This document shows, one piece after another, positions 1-10,756 of a stretch of 53,170 nucleotides of DNA. The notes below the pieces were generated by a model, which did not search any database, had not been told where the DNA came from, and saw nothing but the letters and a program-made list of their open reading frames with translations. Position numbers and translations under genes: made by a program. Source of the DNA: Gaertneriomyces semiglobifer (Eukaryota; Chytridiomycota; Chytridiomycetes; Spizellomycetales; Spizellomycetaceae); the NCBI GenBank assembly GCA_025558075.1, contig JAHLKF010000048.1, forward strand, positions 1-53,170, written 5' to 3'. The number at the start of each line of letters is the position of its first letter. The first letter of the stretch is position 1.

Positions 1-357
1 CCACCGTGGTTTACGCCGTTCTCCTCAGTGGGAGACGGGGCACAGGCTTCTCTTAGTGACTACCAAATGCCTCCTCCTCAGGAAGCAACCCCACCTGTGG
101 AGAGTGAGTTTGAACGGATCTGCACTCGGCCGGAGTTGTTGAGAACTGTTGTGCTGCGTTGCAAGCGGATTGTACGCCATCCCGATGAGAATGATCCAAC
201 GGATATACCGGAGGGGTTTGTAAGGCGTACTTTCAAGACGGGGGAGGGTGAAACAATTCCGACGTTGGTGCACCAGACATTAATTCTAAAGGCGGTGGAC
301 GTATGCGAATTAGATGTACGTAGCGAGATAGTACGACTGCTAGCCAGCTTAGAGTAA
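1..357 (+). CDS. 3' end of an unidentified protein (5' partial)
   Basis: The frame is open from the first base of the window to a TAA at 355-357, giving about 118 C-terminal residues. The segment starts with a Pro/Ser-rich stretch, then an acidic linker, then a compact mixed-charge region (ERICTRPELLRTVVLRCKR, later RSEIVRLLASLE) that looks helical and folded. I do not recognise the family. The gene begins left of the window, so its start, N-terminal domains and size are unknown. It converges on the SPO22-like gene, with about 76 bp between the two stop codons. An intron inside the visible part is not needed, because the frame stays open throughout. The call rests on an uninterrupted frame with protein-like composition next to a real convergent gene. 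Confidence 0.55.
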   Translation, partial: PPWFTPFSSVGDGAQASLSDYQMPPPQEATPPVESEFERICTRPELLRTVVLRCKRIVRHPDENDPTDIPEGFVRRTFKTGEGETIPTLVHQTLILKAVDVCELDVRSEIVRLLASLE

Positions 358-433
358 ATCAGTGTCATCCTTTTGTACATATTGACTTCAACTTTAACAT
401 TATTTTGACGAACTTTCTCACACTATTGCACAA

Positions 434-3400
434 CTATGAAGAACCCAGCATCTCTGTGTAGGCAGCCCGTATCTGTGGAGGTACGTTAGAGTATCACACG
501 TCGACAATTGGATGAGTTTGCAACAAAATACCTGGGAAGCTTGTGGACTATCGGTGTAGTCTGCCAGGGATATAGCAATTTCGCACCAGGTCCGGCCGTG
601 GTCATGTTCGTTCAAGCTAAGGTTGTGCGCGGGGTGAATTGATGAAGAGCAGTAAGGCATGAAAGGGACGATTACCTGAAGTACTCGCAGCCAATGTTCC
701 TTGGCGTCATAGTCAGCAATGTACGAACACCGCAGTATATACATACATTGTACTTACCAGGAAGTAACCATGAGCCAAGATACTTCATCTGAAGGATATC
801 GGTACGTCTAACCGAGATCCAGCTTAGCGGAAAAGCAGCGCCCACCATTGGCTTTTGCGGCACATACCTCATTGCAAGTGGACTTCAGGACTGCAAGAAC
901 CTGCTGGAACAGTCCAAGGGCTGCAGTCTTGTTGGATACCAGGGCGGTTCGTATCAAGATTCTGAACCTACGCTAGGGTGTCGGTGAAACTTCCCACTCC
1001 GAGTTCGACAGAGTTTCCCACCATTGGCTAAACTTTTCAAGGTCCAGCTTTGACTCCCGTTTCATGAGCGCATTCATTGTGGCCTGTACGGAGTAAGAAT
1101 ATGCAGGTGGTTGCCTTCTATTCAGCGTGCGTACCTGAACAGTGATAAACACAACTGTGGGGCTACACGTTAGCTGTGCTGCAAATGTCAACCCGTGAGT
1201 GTCAATACATACCCGCGCTCGGAGCCTGATGCCGTGTGACGATATCTTAAATAAAAATTGTAAGCGTGATGCAGATAGTTGCTCGCACTGCGTCAGTAAT
1301 GCCACACCAGCCATTCTCTCAAACACGTCTGACGGTGCGGACACTGATTCAGCGTACTAAGTTGGCATCGCATGAGAATATGGGAATGAGCCACTTAATT
1401 GCAAGGACTTACTCCAATAATGCCTTCGAGCTCGCTCCATGCTTGCTGTTTCACCTTAATTTCGTACTCTAAGTATATACTTTGGTATAATACGGCATCT
1501 TCTTGTGTAGAATTTGACACCTCCACCACTTTTACACAAATGTCGCGCATTCGTGCCAGCAGAGTCAAAGCCTTTTGCAGGTGATCTAAGTGGTTTTCTT
1601 CGTCTTGTCGTGCAAGCGAGACATGACCGGCAGCACTAGCAAATAGACTGCGGTGGTAACCGTAAGGTTAAATGAATCTGAGTCCGGTTTTCGCATGCAC
1701 CACACCTATTCATACCAGACTTTTTGACTTTGTAATTTTTGTAAGTTAACCTCCGTTAATAGCTCGAGAATGTCTGCGGTCAATTCAAAAAGGCTGCAAG
1801 CAATTTCGGTTTGCTCTGCAATTGCACTTGGAAGTGCAACATTCCAGGTCATCCGATAAAGCCAGTCGACTTCAGCGCGGAACGTGTCTGCATCCTCCGC
1901 CTTCCATCCCTTCAAAATTTCGTACGCTAATTCCGAAGGTTAAATATGAACAACAGTGGGAAAGCGACACATACGAACCTTTGCGGATGTATAGGGTGAC
2001 TTCCTTGAATACTGTTGTGCTGTACCAAGTCTCAACTCGCTGTACAAATGACTAAAGTCGAACATATATACTTACTCATTTCCTACTTCTACAGAAGGCT
2101 TGGTAAGCCGTATTAGGCACCTACCGGAGGACATGTTATGGACTTGCTAAGTCTGGAAAAGGTCTTGCTTACCTACCGTACGACTATCAACAAATTAAGC
2201 CGGTGTTTCTCTTGTGTCCAGTCAACAGGTGACAGTACAATCATTCTCAATATCTGCTGGAGGATGTCCTTTGCGCCTTTTTCGAATACAATTTGTGCCG
2301 CATTGACAAAGTAGTGAAAAGTGTCTTTCTCGCACGGTATTCGCTTGAGGTGTTTGAGTGCTAAGGCGCAAGAGGTCCCTTAGCTCTGTCTGTGTTTAAC
2401 AGCTAAGCATGCATGATCCCGGTACCTTGGGCAGTAAAGGAGCTTTCAACCGAAGCAACGAAACAGAGAAAGTCGTTCAGTGGGGAGGGCTCCACCTCGG
2501 CAGCTGTCACAAGGGTCAGCCGCGAATTTCTTTTATTCCACTGTTGAACCGACCTTGAGCGAAGCAGGCGTACGCTGCCTCCGGATCGCCAATCTCCAGC
2601 TGACAAACACCAAGCTTGCGGCGGACAATTGCTATTGGCATTCATGAACAAATCAATAAAAATTTCTGGAATTGCGTGAGGCAAATAATACCCATGTTTG
2701 TGACATCCGTGTTGTCGTCCGCCAACAGTCGTAGGCTAGACTTATACCATGAAAGGGCATCACTCCACCGAGCTTCCTATAGTGGGCACCTCAGTACATA
2801 AGGGAAGTTGGGCGATAGCGTAACCACTGTACCTGTGCGGCCTTATCCGCCGCCTGCCACAATAACAACCGGTATGTTTGTACTTGCGATAGTTGGGTTG
2901 TGGAGTCTATATGCGCCATTAGAGTTGGAACATCTCACAGCAAGTAACCAGAGATGCCTGTTCACCTAGTATCTGTTCCACTTGGGCCGCAACGTCTTTC
3001 TCTGCCCCAGCGTCTGACACCAGAAAGTACATCTTGAGGACTTTAAGCTTTTCAATGCTCACGGTGTCTTCCGTTCCGTGCGGCCGCGAGACAATTTTCT
3101 GGACCAGTAGATCGGCGGCTTCAGCAGCTGCCGACGAGCTACGTCCCGTACCGCATAATCAGTCAGATCAGTACATTAGGGTTGCCGTTTGCCTCGTGCC
3201 TAACCTGATTTCTTTCGCTAACATGTGAATCAGGCCGAAAAATCTACTCCATGGTTAAAACTGGGCTTCTGGTGCTAACGCGGGAAGAGAAACTCTTACA
3301 AACTAAGTTGCGAAGCGTGATCAACATCTGTGCAATTCTCTACCGCCGCTGCGAATACTTTGCGGCATCCGTTAATGCGCGCCACAACCATGACTGTCAT

Positions 3401-4988
3401 CTCGGACCCAACTTACTTTCCTGCAGCAACGCTGCTGAGCCGGGTCTGCCAGCGAGGCATTTCGCCTTGAGCGCGTACGCAATCAACAAGGATGGACTCT
3501 CCTAAGAAAAGCCCAATAAAAAACAATAGGCGCATCATCTGAAGTGCGGAGAGCTTACCTGCAGGGCGAGATCAACCGCTTGCTCGGCTGCTTCCACCGC
3601 CTTTGACTCGAAATATAGATTTGCCAGCAGTAACAGCAATTTCGTCTGAGCAAACCGTTGAGGGAATGCACTCATTTTCCAGTTTCTTAAATAGGCACAA
3701 CGTACCTTCAACTCCACCTTGCCCGCGAAAGAAAGATGTTCAACGTCTTGATCAATCAAATCAATTCCTATTTGGCACCACTGTATGCCATCTGCTTGTT
3801 TTGAGGCTTTTTGTGCACATTGTAAACATATGTGTACGATCTGCTGCGCCTTGTAATCCATTGAATCATCAGTGGGAAAATCACACTGTTGCGCCTGCCA
3901 ATGAAAAGCATACTTCTTTGCGTGATATTTGCGATATAATCTCTGGCTTCATGACTTGGCGAAGTAGCATGAAGGATACCGCCGACTCGCTGATGAGGAA
4001 TTCCTGCAGTGTGTCATGAGAGGCGTGCGTTCGCGTCTGCAAAATTGCACACACGTACAAGTTCCGCTTTGTAGGCTTGATTCAACGCCAACAGTTTGCT
4101 TGATTCTGGAGAGTTGGCGCCTGCTACGCCCGCCTCCTTGAGGACCAGCTACAACCGGTAGGGCTGTAAGTTGCGCCATTCAGGGAGAAGAAATGTCATG
4201 CATAGGACGTACGCTGGTGCTAAGGTCGTAAAAGCGACGAGCATCATCATGTTTGTCCGCGTCTGTGCGTTCTCAATTATTAGTTTCGAGACCATGGTAT
4301 CCACGGTGGCGAACATTACCCAAGAAGCTCTTTCCAGTTTTGAGGGCCAAGCCCGCCAGTTTAAAGCTAGCTATCCAGTGCGAACGGGTAAGGGTTGACC
4401 GTGTCACGCAACTCAACGGATGTCCTGGTGTTTACACACCCTTCATGTTGTTCTCCAACGGTGCCGCGAGGGATAGCAATGCAAAGGCGGATTCTCGTAC
4501 TATCAAGGGGATTCTGGTCAAATACCAAATCATCTCATCCAATGCACGTTCATTCCTACGATGGGCCACTAGGGCCGACGTTGTCCGATTTACTGTCGCA
4601 GCGCTGCCTCTCTTTTTCACCGACTCGTTCCATATCTTGACACCTTCCCCCATGTGGTTAATAAAGATGCCCTCAAAGTACGGAATCCTTCCAACGCTCG
4701 AGTACCATTGTCGTCAAGATTGTCTACGACCTCAAAAAACTTGGGATTGACACCTTTCTTCTCGGTATCTAATTGCTGTGCCAACTCCTGTATCCGCGCT
4801 GATAAGGCTGAAGCTTTGACGACACCCTCTTCGGCGGTATCTAGTTGGCACAGCTCATTCGCGAGATCTACCGGCCAGTGAGATCAAAGTGGCAAAAAAT
4901 GAATGCTGGCACTGACCGTGAGCGGCGGATCGTGCCTACCTGCTATCTCGTCTGCCAAACCCTTGGCATTCGTGCGTTCTGTGCGCAT
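434..4988 (-). CDS. SPO22/ZIP4/TEX11-like meiotic TPR protein (many exons)
   Basis: A multi-exon minus-strand gene. The proposed ATG is 4988-4986, with a first intron at GCAG|GTAGGC. The proposed stop is TAG at 436-434, after a last splice joining ...SPQASQ to IRAAYTEMLGSS. Exons I can read include an N-terminal coil (QELAQQLDTEKK), VKIWNESVKKRG, LRESAFALLSLAAP, AGLALKTGKSFL, a TPR-like exon at 3920-3540 (AQQIVHICLQCAQKAS, then TKLLLLLANLYFESK), a VDWLYRMTWNVAL block near 1900, and a C-terminal TWCEIAISLADY block. The W-N motif, the 'LLLLAN' TPR repeat and the 'W-x-WN-A' block follow the order of the SPO22/ZIP4/TEX11 family. That family organises the synapsis-initiation complex and crossover sites in meiosis. 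Several intron positions are approximate. Another helical-repeat protein cannot be excluded. The gene is head-to-tail with the ABCD transporter upstream, whose stop lies about 245 bp away. Confidence 0.6.
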
Positions 4989-5232
4989 TGGACCACAAGT
5001 GTGACGACAGTACGATTTTAAGCAGCAATGCGAATAGCAATCTTAGGGAGTGGGAAAATAAAACGCGATAACTGACATTTCGGTGTCAACATGTCGTGAC
5101 GAGGCGCTAAACCGGATGCACAAACACAGCGGGAATACATGGATCATTTCAACAGCATATAAATCATTGAATCAAGGAAATCACAAAGTGCCGCGCCGCC
5201 AACTGACCAATCACAAGACGAAAGGCCTAGAT

Positions 5233-7648
5233 CTACACAAGATTTCTTCTAGCACCCTTTTGCCCAGTACCAATCTGCAAATTCAATTCTGAGTTGATGT
5301 CCTTGAGGCGACTCCTCAAGTTCTCGACATCCCGCAATTTCTCTTCCAAAAGCTTGATCTCTGCCTCAACCCCCACTCGAACGCCTTCTTCTCCAATGCG
5401 CTCGAATGTCCATTCTGTACCTGAGGCACCCTGACCGACGCTCAGCAAGTACTGATGGTACTTGAACAGGGACGGACGGTGTGAAATCGTGATGACAGTG
5501 ATACCCTCATCCTTTGCGCCACTGTATAATAAAGCCTCTACATCGTTGGAAACGGCAGATGTTGCTTCATCAAGGACAGCGAAACGAGGATGATGGTAAA
5601 ACAGACGTGCGAGTTGGACACGTTGCTTTTCGCCGCCAGAAAACACATCTTTCCATTCCTTGACGGCATCGAGCCCACCTTCACGAGAAGGAATGTACGC
5701 CAAGTACACTTTTTCCAGAATTGCGAGCAGATCAGCATCGGTTTTCCCAGCAGCACGCATCTGAGCAACGCTGTGCGGATATATGATTTGCTCGCGTAGA
5801 GTTCCAATGGCCAGGTAAGGTCTCTGTGGAATATACATGATCTCACTCAAGGAAGATTCCGGACGTTTAATTGTCCCGCGGAAAAGCGGCCATAATCCGG
5901 CGAGTGTTCGTAAGATAGAGGTTTTGCCAGCACCGTTTGGTCCAGTGATCATCAAGTGCTGTCCTGGCCGGGTCTCGAAGCTTAATTCAGGTACTAAGAC
6001 AGTGTCACCATTCGGGGTAACAACGGGCGCTTTAACAAATTGGATACCTAGGAGGAGGACGGATTTTAGCCACCATATTAAAAGCGGTTCACGCAGTACA
6101 AACTCCTTACCATCAAATCCGTATTCAAATTTGCCTTCTATTCTCTCCAATGAATAATGACCTTTCGCATTGACGTTTCCAGTGTCCACGAATTTATCAT
6201 CATGCAAGTCCTGCAAGACCCGCAACATGTTGTAAACACGGTAGGTATAACCAGCAAGCTCGTTGAGTTCCTTATACGAGTACATGATACGACCTCCTGC
6301 ATCAGCAAGAGACACCATGAGACGCTTGTTGGTAATGAAATCCTTTGTTCGACTCCCAGTCTTGCGATTGATTTGAGCAATGGCGGCGTCAGCATCAGCG
6401 CCGCCCTGAGCCTGCAATTCGGCAAGACGTAATGCTTCGCGTTTAGATCTCACACCAGCCAGTTCGGGGAAGAAGACGGGGATACTAGCAATCAAGAGAC
6501 CAATAGCAGACCAAGAGTACTTGATGATAAAATCTTCGAACATGTTATAAGCGATGCGAATACGGTAGATATGGTTGATGTGCTTGATGAGGCGGTAGTA
6601 AGTGCGCGTCAAGATTGACTTTTCCATGGGAGCGCCGTGGTAGAACGCAATCTCTTCGGCATTAGTAATAAGTCGAGAGTGAGCTGTGCGGAAGTCACCC
6701 TCCAGCTTTGCTTCGATCGCAGCAAGCTTGCCGAAAGCGGGTGTCGCCGCCCGCAAAATTGTTGCCGTCACGAGGTAATTGCCGAAAAGTCCCCACATGC
6801 CGGCCGAACCAATGGTTCGGCCCAACTGGTAGTTGAAGATGATCATGTCCAAAACGGGCTTTCCGAGGTTGGAGTACAAAGAAGCGAGAGCGGTACAGAA
6901 GCGATTGATATCAGTGGTGATGAGCTGGTCAGCGCCATCAATTCGGTTGTCGAGATTGATAGCTTTGTAGTATGTGTTATTGTCCATATACAACTCGTGT
7001 ACGTGCTTTGTCAAACTGGTACGAAGCGCAATAGAGAGCTTGGATTGGAGGTATCGAATCTGTACGTAGAGAGCAATCAGCGTGCGCAATGAAGGATGCG
7101 CTTGGTAAATAAAGAATAAACTATCTCACCATGCTGTTTGTGTAGGTGGCAGGAACGGCAACAGCGAACCAGTACAACAGACCCTTGCCGAATGACCGGG
7201 CGTCTGCAGCCACTAGATCTCTGACCAAGCGACCGTCGAGGCGCGCAACGACGACGGAGAGATAGGTCCTCAAAATCAAAAACGCGGTGTGAAGGGCCAA
7301 AATGCCAATGGTCTTGGACCGCCATGATGGCACACAGATGTTCCAAATGTATCTGAGATTTGCCAAAAACTTCTTGTCCACTGCGACCTTGACCTGCTGC
7401 CGGTCAATCTTGACTGGCGCATCGGAATCCTCTGTCGTCTTCTGAACACCCTGGACTGTGGAACCACCCCTTTTTGACCTGTAGTAGTTGTAAGCAGCAG
7501 CGGCCAGCAAGGCGCCAGCCAATGCAGAGCGACGTGTGTTCAGGCTACGAAAACGAGAACCTGCTGATCGCCCCGACATCACGGCGGCGGGAGCAGCGAC
7601 CTTGTCGACAAAAGCGGCAATTGCGTCTGGCAGCTGCTTTGTGACCAT
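5233..7648 (-). CDS. Peroxisomal ABCD-family half ABC transporter (ALDP/PXA type)
   Basis: The CDS is complement(join(5233..7059,7130..7648)), 781 aa. The single 70-nt intron (GTGAGA...TACAG) joins YTNSM to IRYLQSKL, restoring the ABCD consensus 'NS-IRYL'. The transmembrane half lies in the first 450 or so residues. The EAA-like loop (NAEEIAFYHGAPMEK, about 306-320) is typical of ABCD1/2/3. The nucleotide-binding domain has Walker A GPNGAGKT (about 546-553), signature SGGEKQ (about 647-652) and Walker B FAVLDEAT (about 666-673), and the protein ends in a coiled coil. Family members dimerise in the peroxisomal membrane and import very-long-chain acyl-CoA for beta-oxidation. The size matches one half transporter, so a partner subunit or homodimer is expected. 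Whether it is nearer PXA1 or PXA2 cannot be told here. Two GTCACGTG motifs lie about 200 bp upstream of the ATG. Confidence 0.93.
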
Positions 7649-7839
7649 CGTATGCTGCGTCGTCTACCTGATGTTGGTGGTCGAGAGTACCTGCAAAGCT
7701 GAACGCTCACTACCAAGTATGGTTGAACCTACAGGCGGAAATTCAATCACATGCGCTCCACGTCGGTCGGAAGGTTGTTCCGAAATGAGCGTTAGCGAAA
7801 AGAGAGATGCCCGACCCGGGAATCGAACTTGGGGTTGGG

Positions 7840-7866
7840 GTCACGTGCAATGTTCGGTCACGTGGA
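7840..7866. promoter_or_regulatory. Paired GTCACGTG E-box motifs upstream of the ABCD gene
   Basis: Two copies of (G)GTCACGTG(G/C) lie 17 bp apart, at about 7840-7847 and 7857-7864. They sit between the ABCD transporter start (7648) and tRNA-Pro. CACGTG with a 5' GT is the core bound by fungal Cbf1-type and other bHLH factors. The spacing and position suggest a promoter element for the transporter, but no factor can be named. Confidence 0.4.
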
Positions 7867-7896
7867 AGGTCGACCTTGGTTAATTTAAAAGTTGAT

Positions 7897-7968
7897 GGGC
7901 TCAGCCGGGAATTGAACCCGGGACCTCCCGCACCCGAAGCGGGCATTATACCTCTAAACTACTGAGCT
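7897..7968 (-). tRNA. tRNA-Pro(CGG), intronless, with an A1-C72 mismatch
   Basis: A 72-nt cloverleaf on the minus strand. The anticodon stem CCCGC/GCGGG encloses the loop TTCGGGT, with anticodon CGG (reads CCG, Pro). The T arm is CCGGG-TTCAATT-CCCGG, matching the B box GGTTCAATTCC. The A-box region reads TAGTTTAGAGG. The acceptor stem pairs AGCTCAG with CTGAGCC. Six of seven pairs are sound, but position 1 is A opposite C72, where G is expected. C73 is the usual eukaryotic tRNA-Pro discriminator. No CCA is encoded, as expected for a nuclear gene. It could be a slightly decayed copy, but the rest of the structure is perfect. Confidence 0.85.
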
Positions 7969-8094
7969 CTTATCGATATCAGCAGGCGGCAGTCAATAAG
8001 ATTTGTTGCAGTCCTTCGCGCCCGAACTCTGTATGAATTTGTTTTGTTCCAACAAATGTAATTTCCAGCTAACACAGAGTCAAAAGGTAGAAAC

Positions 8095-8908
8095 ATGGAC
8101 GTAGACTGCCTTGTAGATACTGCTCCCTCTCAACCTGGGAGCCGCATAGAAGCCCAGGCCACTGAGGGTATCGTTCCGGCACTTTCTGTCCGCAAAAGGA
8201 AACGTCAACAAATGCCAGAGATCCCAACCAACATGCCTAGCCAACCGACTTCCTACGGATGGGAGTACAACCCTACCATATCGTTTGATGAAAACTACAT
8301 TGACTTGGCCTGTTTGGCTGCGAGAAGCAGTTCAAGTGCAAAGGGACACATGGGGTGCGTCATTGTGGAAGGCATTAAAGATTGGAACATTGGTGGTAGG
8401 TACTTCTAATTTGTTGAACATGCAGAGACGTTAGCTTATTTATGAAATGGTAGATCCTCTCCCCACGACTGCGTCAACCCTCTTGGTCATGACGAACAAC
8501 GTCACTGTTTTCCCACCCACTTCTCCAACAGCATCCATCAAATCCCTTTCAGAGATCCACGCCGAACAACACGCGGTTTCCGCATTAGCACGTAAAGGAC
8601 AGTCCGCCGAAGGGACATGGGCATATGTCACTTTTCCGCCATGCAAGAACTGTTTTATGACACTGCTGTATGCGGGTGTCAAGAGGATGGTCTTTCGTCG
8701 GAAAGCTGTAGTGGACGGTATGTTGGAGGTCGCGAAGAACTGGGGCGTCGAGATTGTGGAGGGGATAGATCGCGAAGCCGATGTGCTTCGGGAACAAAGA
8801 TGCCGGGATATTGTCGCGAAATACGATGCGAATATTCCGCCAGAGGCCGCAGAGCCAGAAGAAAAGCGTGGAAAAGTGGAAAGCACAGACAAAGCAGAAG
8901 CTTTGTGA
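8095..8908 (+). CDS. Zinc-dependent nucleoside/nucleotide deaminase superfamily protein
   Basis: The best model is join(8095..8395,8454..8908), 251 aa, with a 58-nt intron. A second donor 3 nt upstream would remove one residue. The deaminase signature is complete: H136-A-E138 (IHAEQHAV) and P-C164-K-N-C167, the zinc ligands and proton-shuttling Glu. A strand-like GCVIV segment precedes them, as in the CDA fold. The N-terminus carries a basic RKRKRQ tract that could be a nuclear localisation signal. The C-terminus is acidic and lysine-rich. The substrate is not evident: the motifs fit CMP/dCMP-type and tRNA-type deaminases, and none of the subfamily-specific blocks is clear to me. The 50-residue spacer between GCVIV and HAE is longer than usual. 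The gene converges on the TM198-like gene, with only 64 bp between stops. Confidence 0.8.
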
Positions 8909-8972
8909 TAATTCATAAAGCACAAGCTACAATATTTAATACATGGGCTCAACAAATATAGACAGAGGGGAG

Positions 8973-10229
8973 CTAGTCCTTCTCATTGCCGATCAAAGTC
9001 GTCTCTTCGTTCCGGGTATTCTCCGGAGCAACAGGTTTCTTGACGAGCGACGCTTTCTCCACGTCCGGTGCCACTGACGCTCCGGCATTTTCCTTCTTCT
9101 TCTTTCTGTACGCCAAATACGCCTGTACAAACATTATCGCTACCGCCAAACATACAACCCCGATCGTCAAAACCCTATGCCATGATGAACTGATTAAGCC
9201 TGAATAATCTTCGTTCCACAAAGCGTAATACGCCATCCGGTTCCATCCCGAGTCCACCAATAGGTCGATGCCAAAAGCCAAAACGACGGCCCCACCCCAT
9301 GCCGCAACCACGATCGTCAAAGTCTTTTCTGCTTTCGGCACAATGATCAAGCCAGCAACAAGAGCACCTAATACGGCCATGATAACGCATCGCATGACGA
9401 ACGAGTTGATCAAATAGGCGTACGACGTTGCGCTAAGACTGACAATCGACAGGAACGCCAATCCCATAAGTCCCACTCTCCAAATACACACTGCCAATGT
9501 CGCCATGGCCGTCGCCGCGCTGATCACAATTCCCAAATTGGCGTTCTGCGATGGCGGGTTGGCCGACCAGTGCAGACACGATAAGGCAAGGAACCCGCCC
9601 AGCAACAAGTTGGATGCCAGCAGCAACGGTCGGAAAAAGACTTGTCCCATCAGTAACGGCACTGAAAGGGCAATAAGCACGCCGGCATAGACACCGGAGG
9701 GGATGTTAGTGGGTAGAAGGTCACGAGGGGCATTGTCTCCAACGGGGATCGAAATCGGACCGCCCGAGTTCTTGCTCCTATTCAATGCCACAGCGTTGTC
9801 TTTTTCAGCCATAGGCACATAGTCCTTGCCAGAACCCGACTCGAGCGCATTCTTGTCGAGAGGCGAGTCAGAAACGAGCGCTTGGATATCGCTTGTCCCG
9901 CTCGACTGGCGGACGGGAACGTAGGCATCGGCCATAGGCACAATCCGAGGTTTTTGTGGCGTAGATTGCTGGTTCTTTTCTGCCGTGATGGCTTTTGTCC
10001 CTGATGGAGGTTGTTGTTGTTGTTCGACTGCAGGACTTGGCTGAACATCGTCCTTCCACCATGGCAGGTACCGGCACCATACCACATTGTCCGTACAAAC
10101 GGGATAGGTAGGACCGTTGTCTCGTCGGATAGGAAGACTTATAGCGTTCACTGGCGGTGGCGGCGCCAGGCAGGCGGCCAAACCCAACGCTGCAAGGGAG
10201 AAAGCCAGACACTCGCTCTTCTTCCTCAT
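8973..10229 (-). CDS. Secretory-pathway 7-TM protein with TM7S3/TM198-like domain
   Basis: A single-exon gene of 418 aa. An N-terminal signal peptide (KKSECLAFSLAALGLAACLA) is followed by a Pro/Ser/Gln-rich lumenal segment of about 130 residues. Seven closely spaced hydrophobic spans follow between residues about 180 and 385 (for example GVYAGVLIALSVPLLMG, NLGIVISAATAMATLAVCIW, FVMRCVIMAVLGALVAGLIIV). A Lys-rich cytosolic tail (AYRKKKKENA) closes the protein. Signal peptide plus lumenal linker plus 7 TM with Gly-rich spans is the layout of fungal TM7S3/TM198 (DUF4203) proteins, whose function is poorly known. Family assignment is by architecture, so confidence is moderate. That it is a real membrane protein gene is nearly certain. 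A TATA-like run lies 63-77 bp upstream. Confidence 0.7.
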   Translation of the reverse strand: MRKKSECLAFSLAALGLAACLAPPPPVNAISLPIRRDNGPTYPVCTDNVVWCRYLPWWKDDVQPSPAVEQQQQPPSGTKAITAEKNQQSTPQKPRIVPMADAYVPVRQSSGTSDIQALVSDSPLDKNALESGSGKDYVPMAEKDNAVALNRSKNSGGPISIPVGDNAPRDLLPTNIPSGVYAGVLIALSVPLLMGQVFFRPLLLASNLLLGGFLALSCLHWSANPPSQNANLGIVISAATAMATLAVCIWRVGLMGLAFLSIVSLSATSYAYLINSFVMRCVIMAVLGALVAGLIIVPKAEKTLTIVVAAWGGAVVLAFGIDLLVDSGWNRMAYYALWNEDYSGLISSSWHRVLTIGVVCLAVAIMFVQAYLAYRKKKKENAGASVAPDVEKASLVKKPVAPENTRNEETTLIGNEKD

Positions 10230-10291
10230 TTCTGGAATTGTGGTATATATATGTCCAACCTGGGAAGACTGTTGAATCCTAAAGCAAACCC

Positions 10292-10306
10292 TATATAATT
10301 ATATAC
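10292..10306 (-). promoter_or_regulatory. TATA-like element of the TM198-like gene
   Basis: On the minus strand the sequence reads GTATATAATTATATAG, about 65 bp upstream of the ATG at 10229. It lies in the 281-bp divergent intergenic region shared with COA4. The position and AT-rich TATAAT core fit a TATA box. This is inference from sequence only. Confidence 0.45.
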
Positions 10307-10510
10307 GCCTTCCACAGCCGTACCCCTGCCAAGTAAGTAGGTTCTCCGCAGTTGGGGCAGGCTGCTCCTTGACCTTTGTCGGCGGGCGTCCTCCAGCCCA
10401 GGACGCGCCATGCGAGGCACAAAAGATTCACTGAACTTTTTTCTTATACAACCTTATTAAGACTCTCATAAAACAAACGACACAAAACTATATACCACCG
10501 CACCACGCCG

Positions 10511-10756
10511 ATGGCAGACCACGTCCCGAATCATCAGCCGCATGAGCGTTCCCCCTCCGCAACAAAGGGGACGATAAGTTCCGATCATGATGAGGAGGAT
10601 CCGTATGACGCCCGCATCCGCCGTTCAGGATGCAAGATGCAGCATGAAGCGTTGCAAAACTGTTATATCGATCATCATGATTGGAGAAAATGCCGGGAAG
10701 AAATGAAAAAGTTTCGAGAGTGCATGTCGCAACTACAACAACGCGAGCACTCGTAG
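10511..10756 (+). CDS. COA4: COA4-like twin CX9C cytochrome c oxidase assembly factor
   Basis: A single-exon 81-aa protein. Residues C41, C51, C61 and C71 form two CX9C motifs. The surrounding sequence (EEDPYDARIRRSGC, HHDWRKC, FREC) matches COA4/CHCHD8, including the 'DP-D--I-R-GC' lead-in and the 'DWRKC' signature. Twin CX9C proteins are imported into the mitochondrial intermembrane space and oxidised by Mia40. COA4 supports assembly of complex IV. The length is typical of the family. The N-terminal 30 residues are acidic and disordered. It is divergently transcribed from the TM198-like gene. Confidence 0.88.
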   Translation: MADHVPNHQPHERSPSATKGTISSDHDEEDPYDARIRRSGCKMQHEALQNCYIDHHDWRKCREEMKKFRECMSQLQQREHS

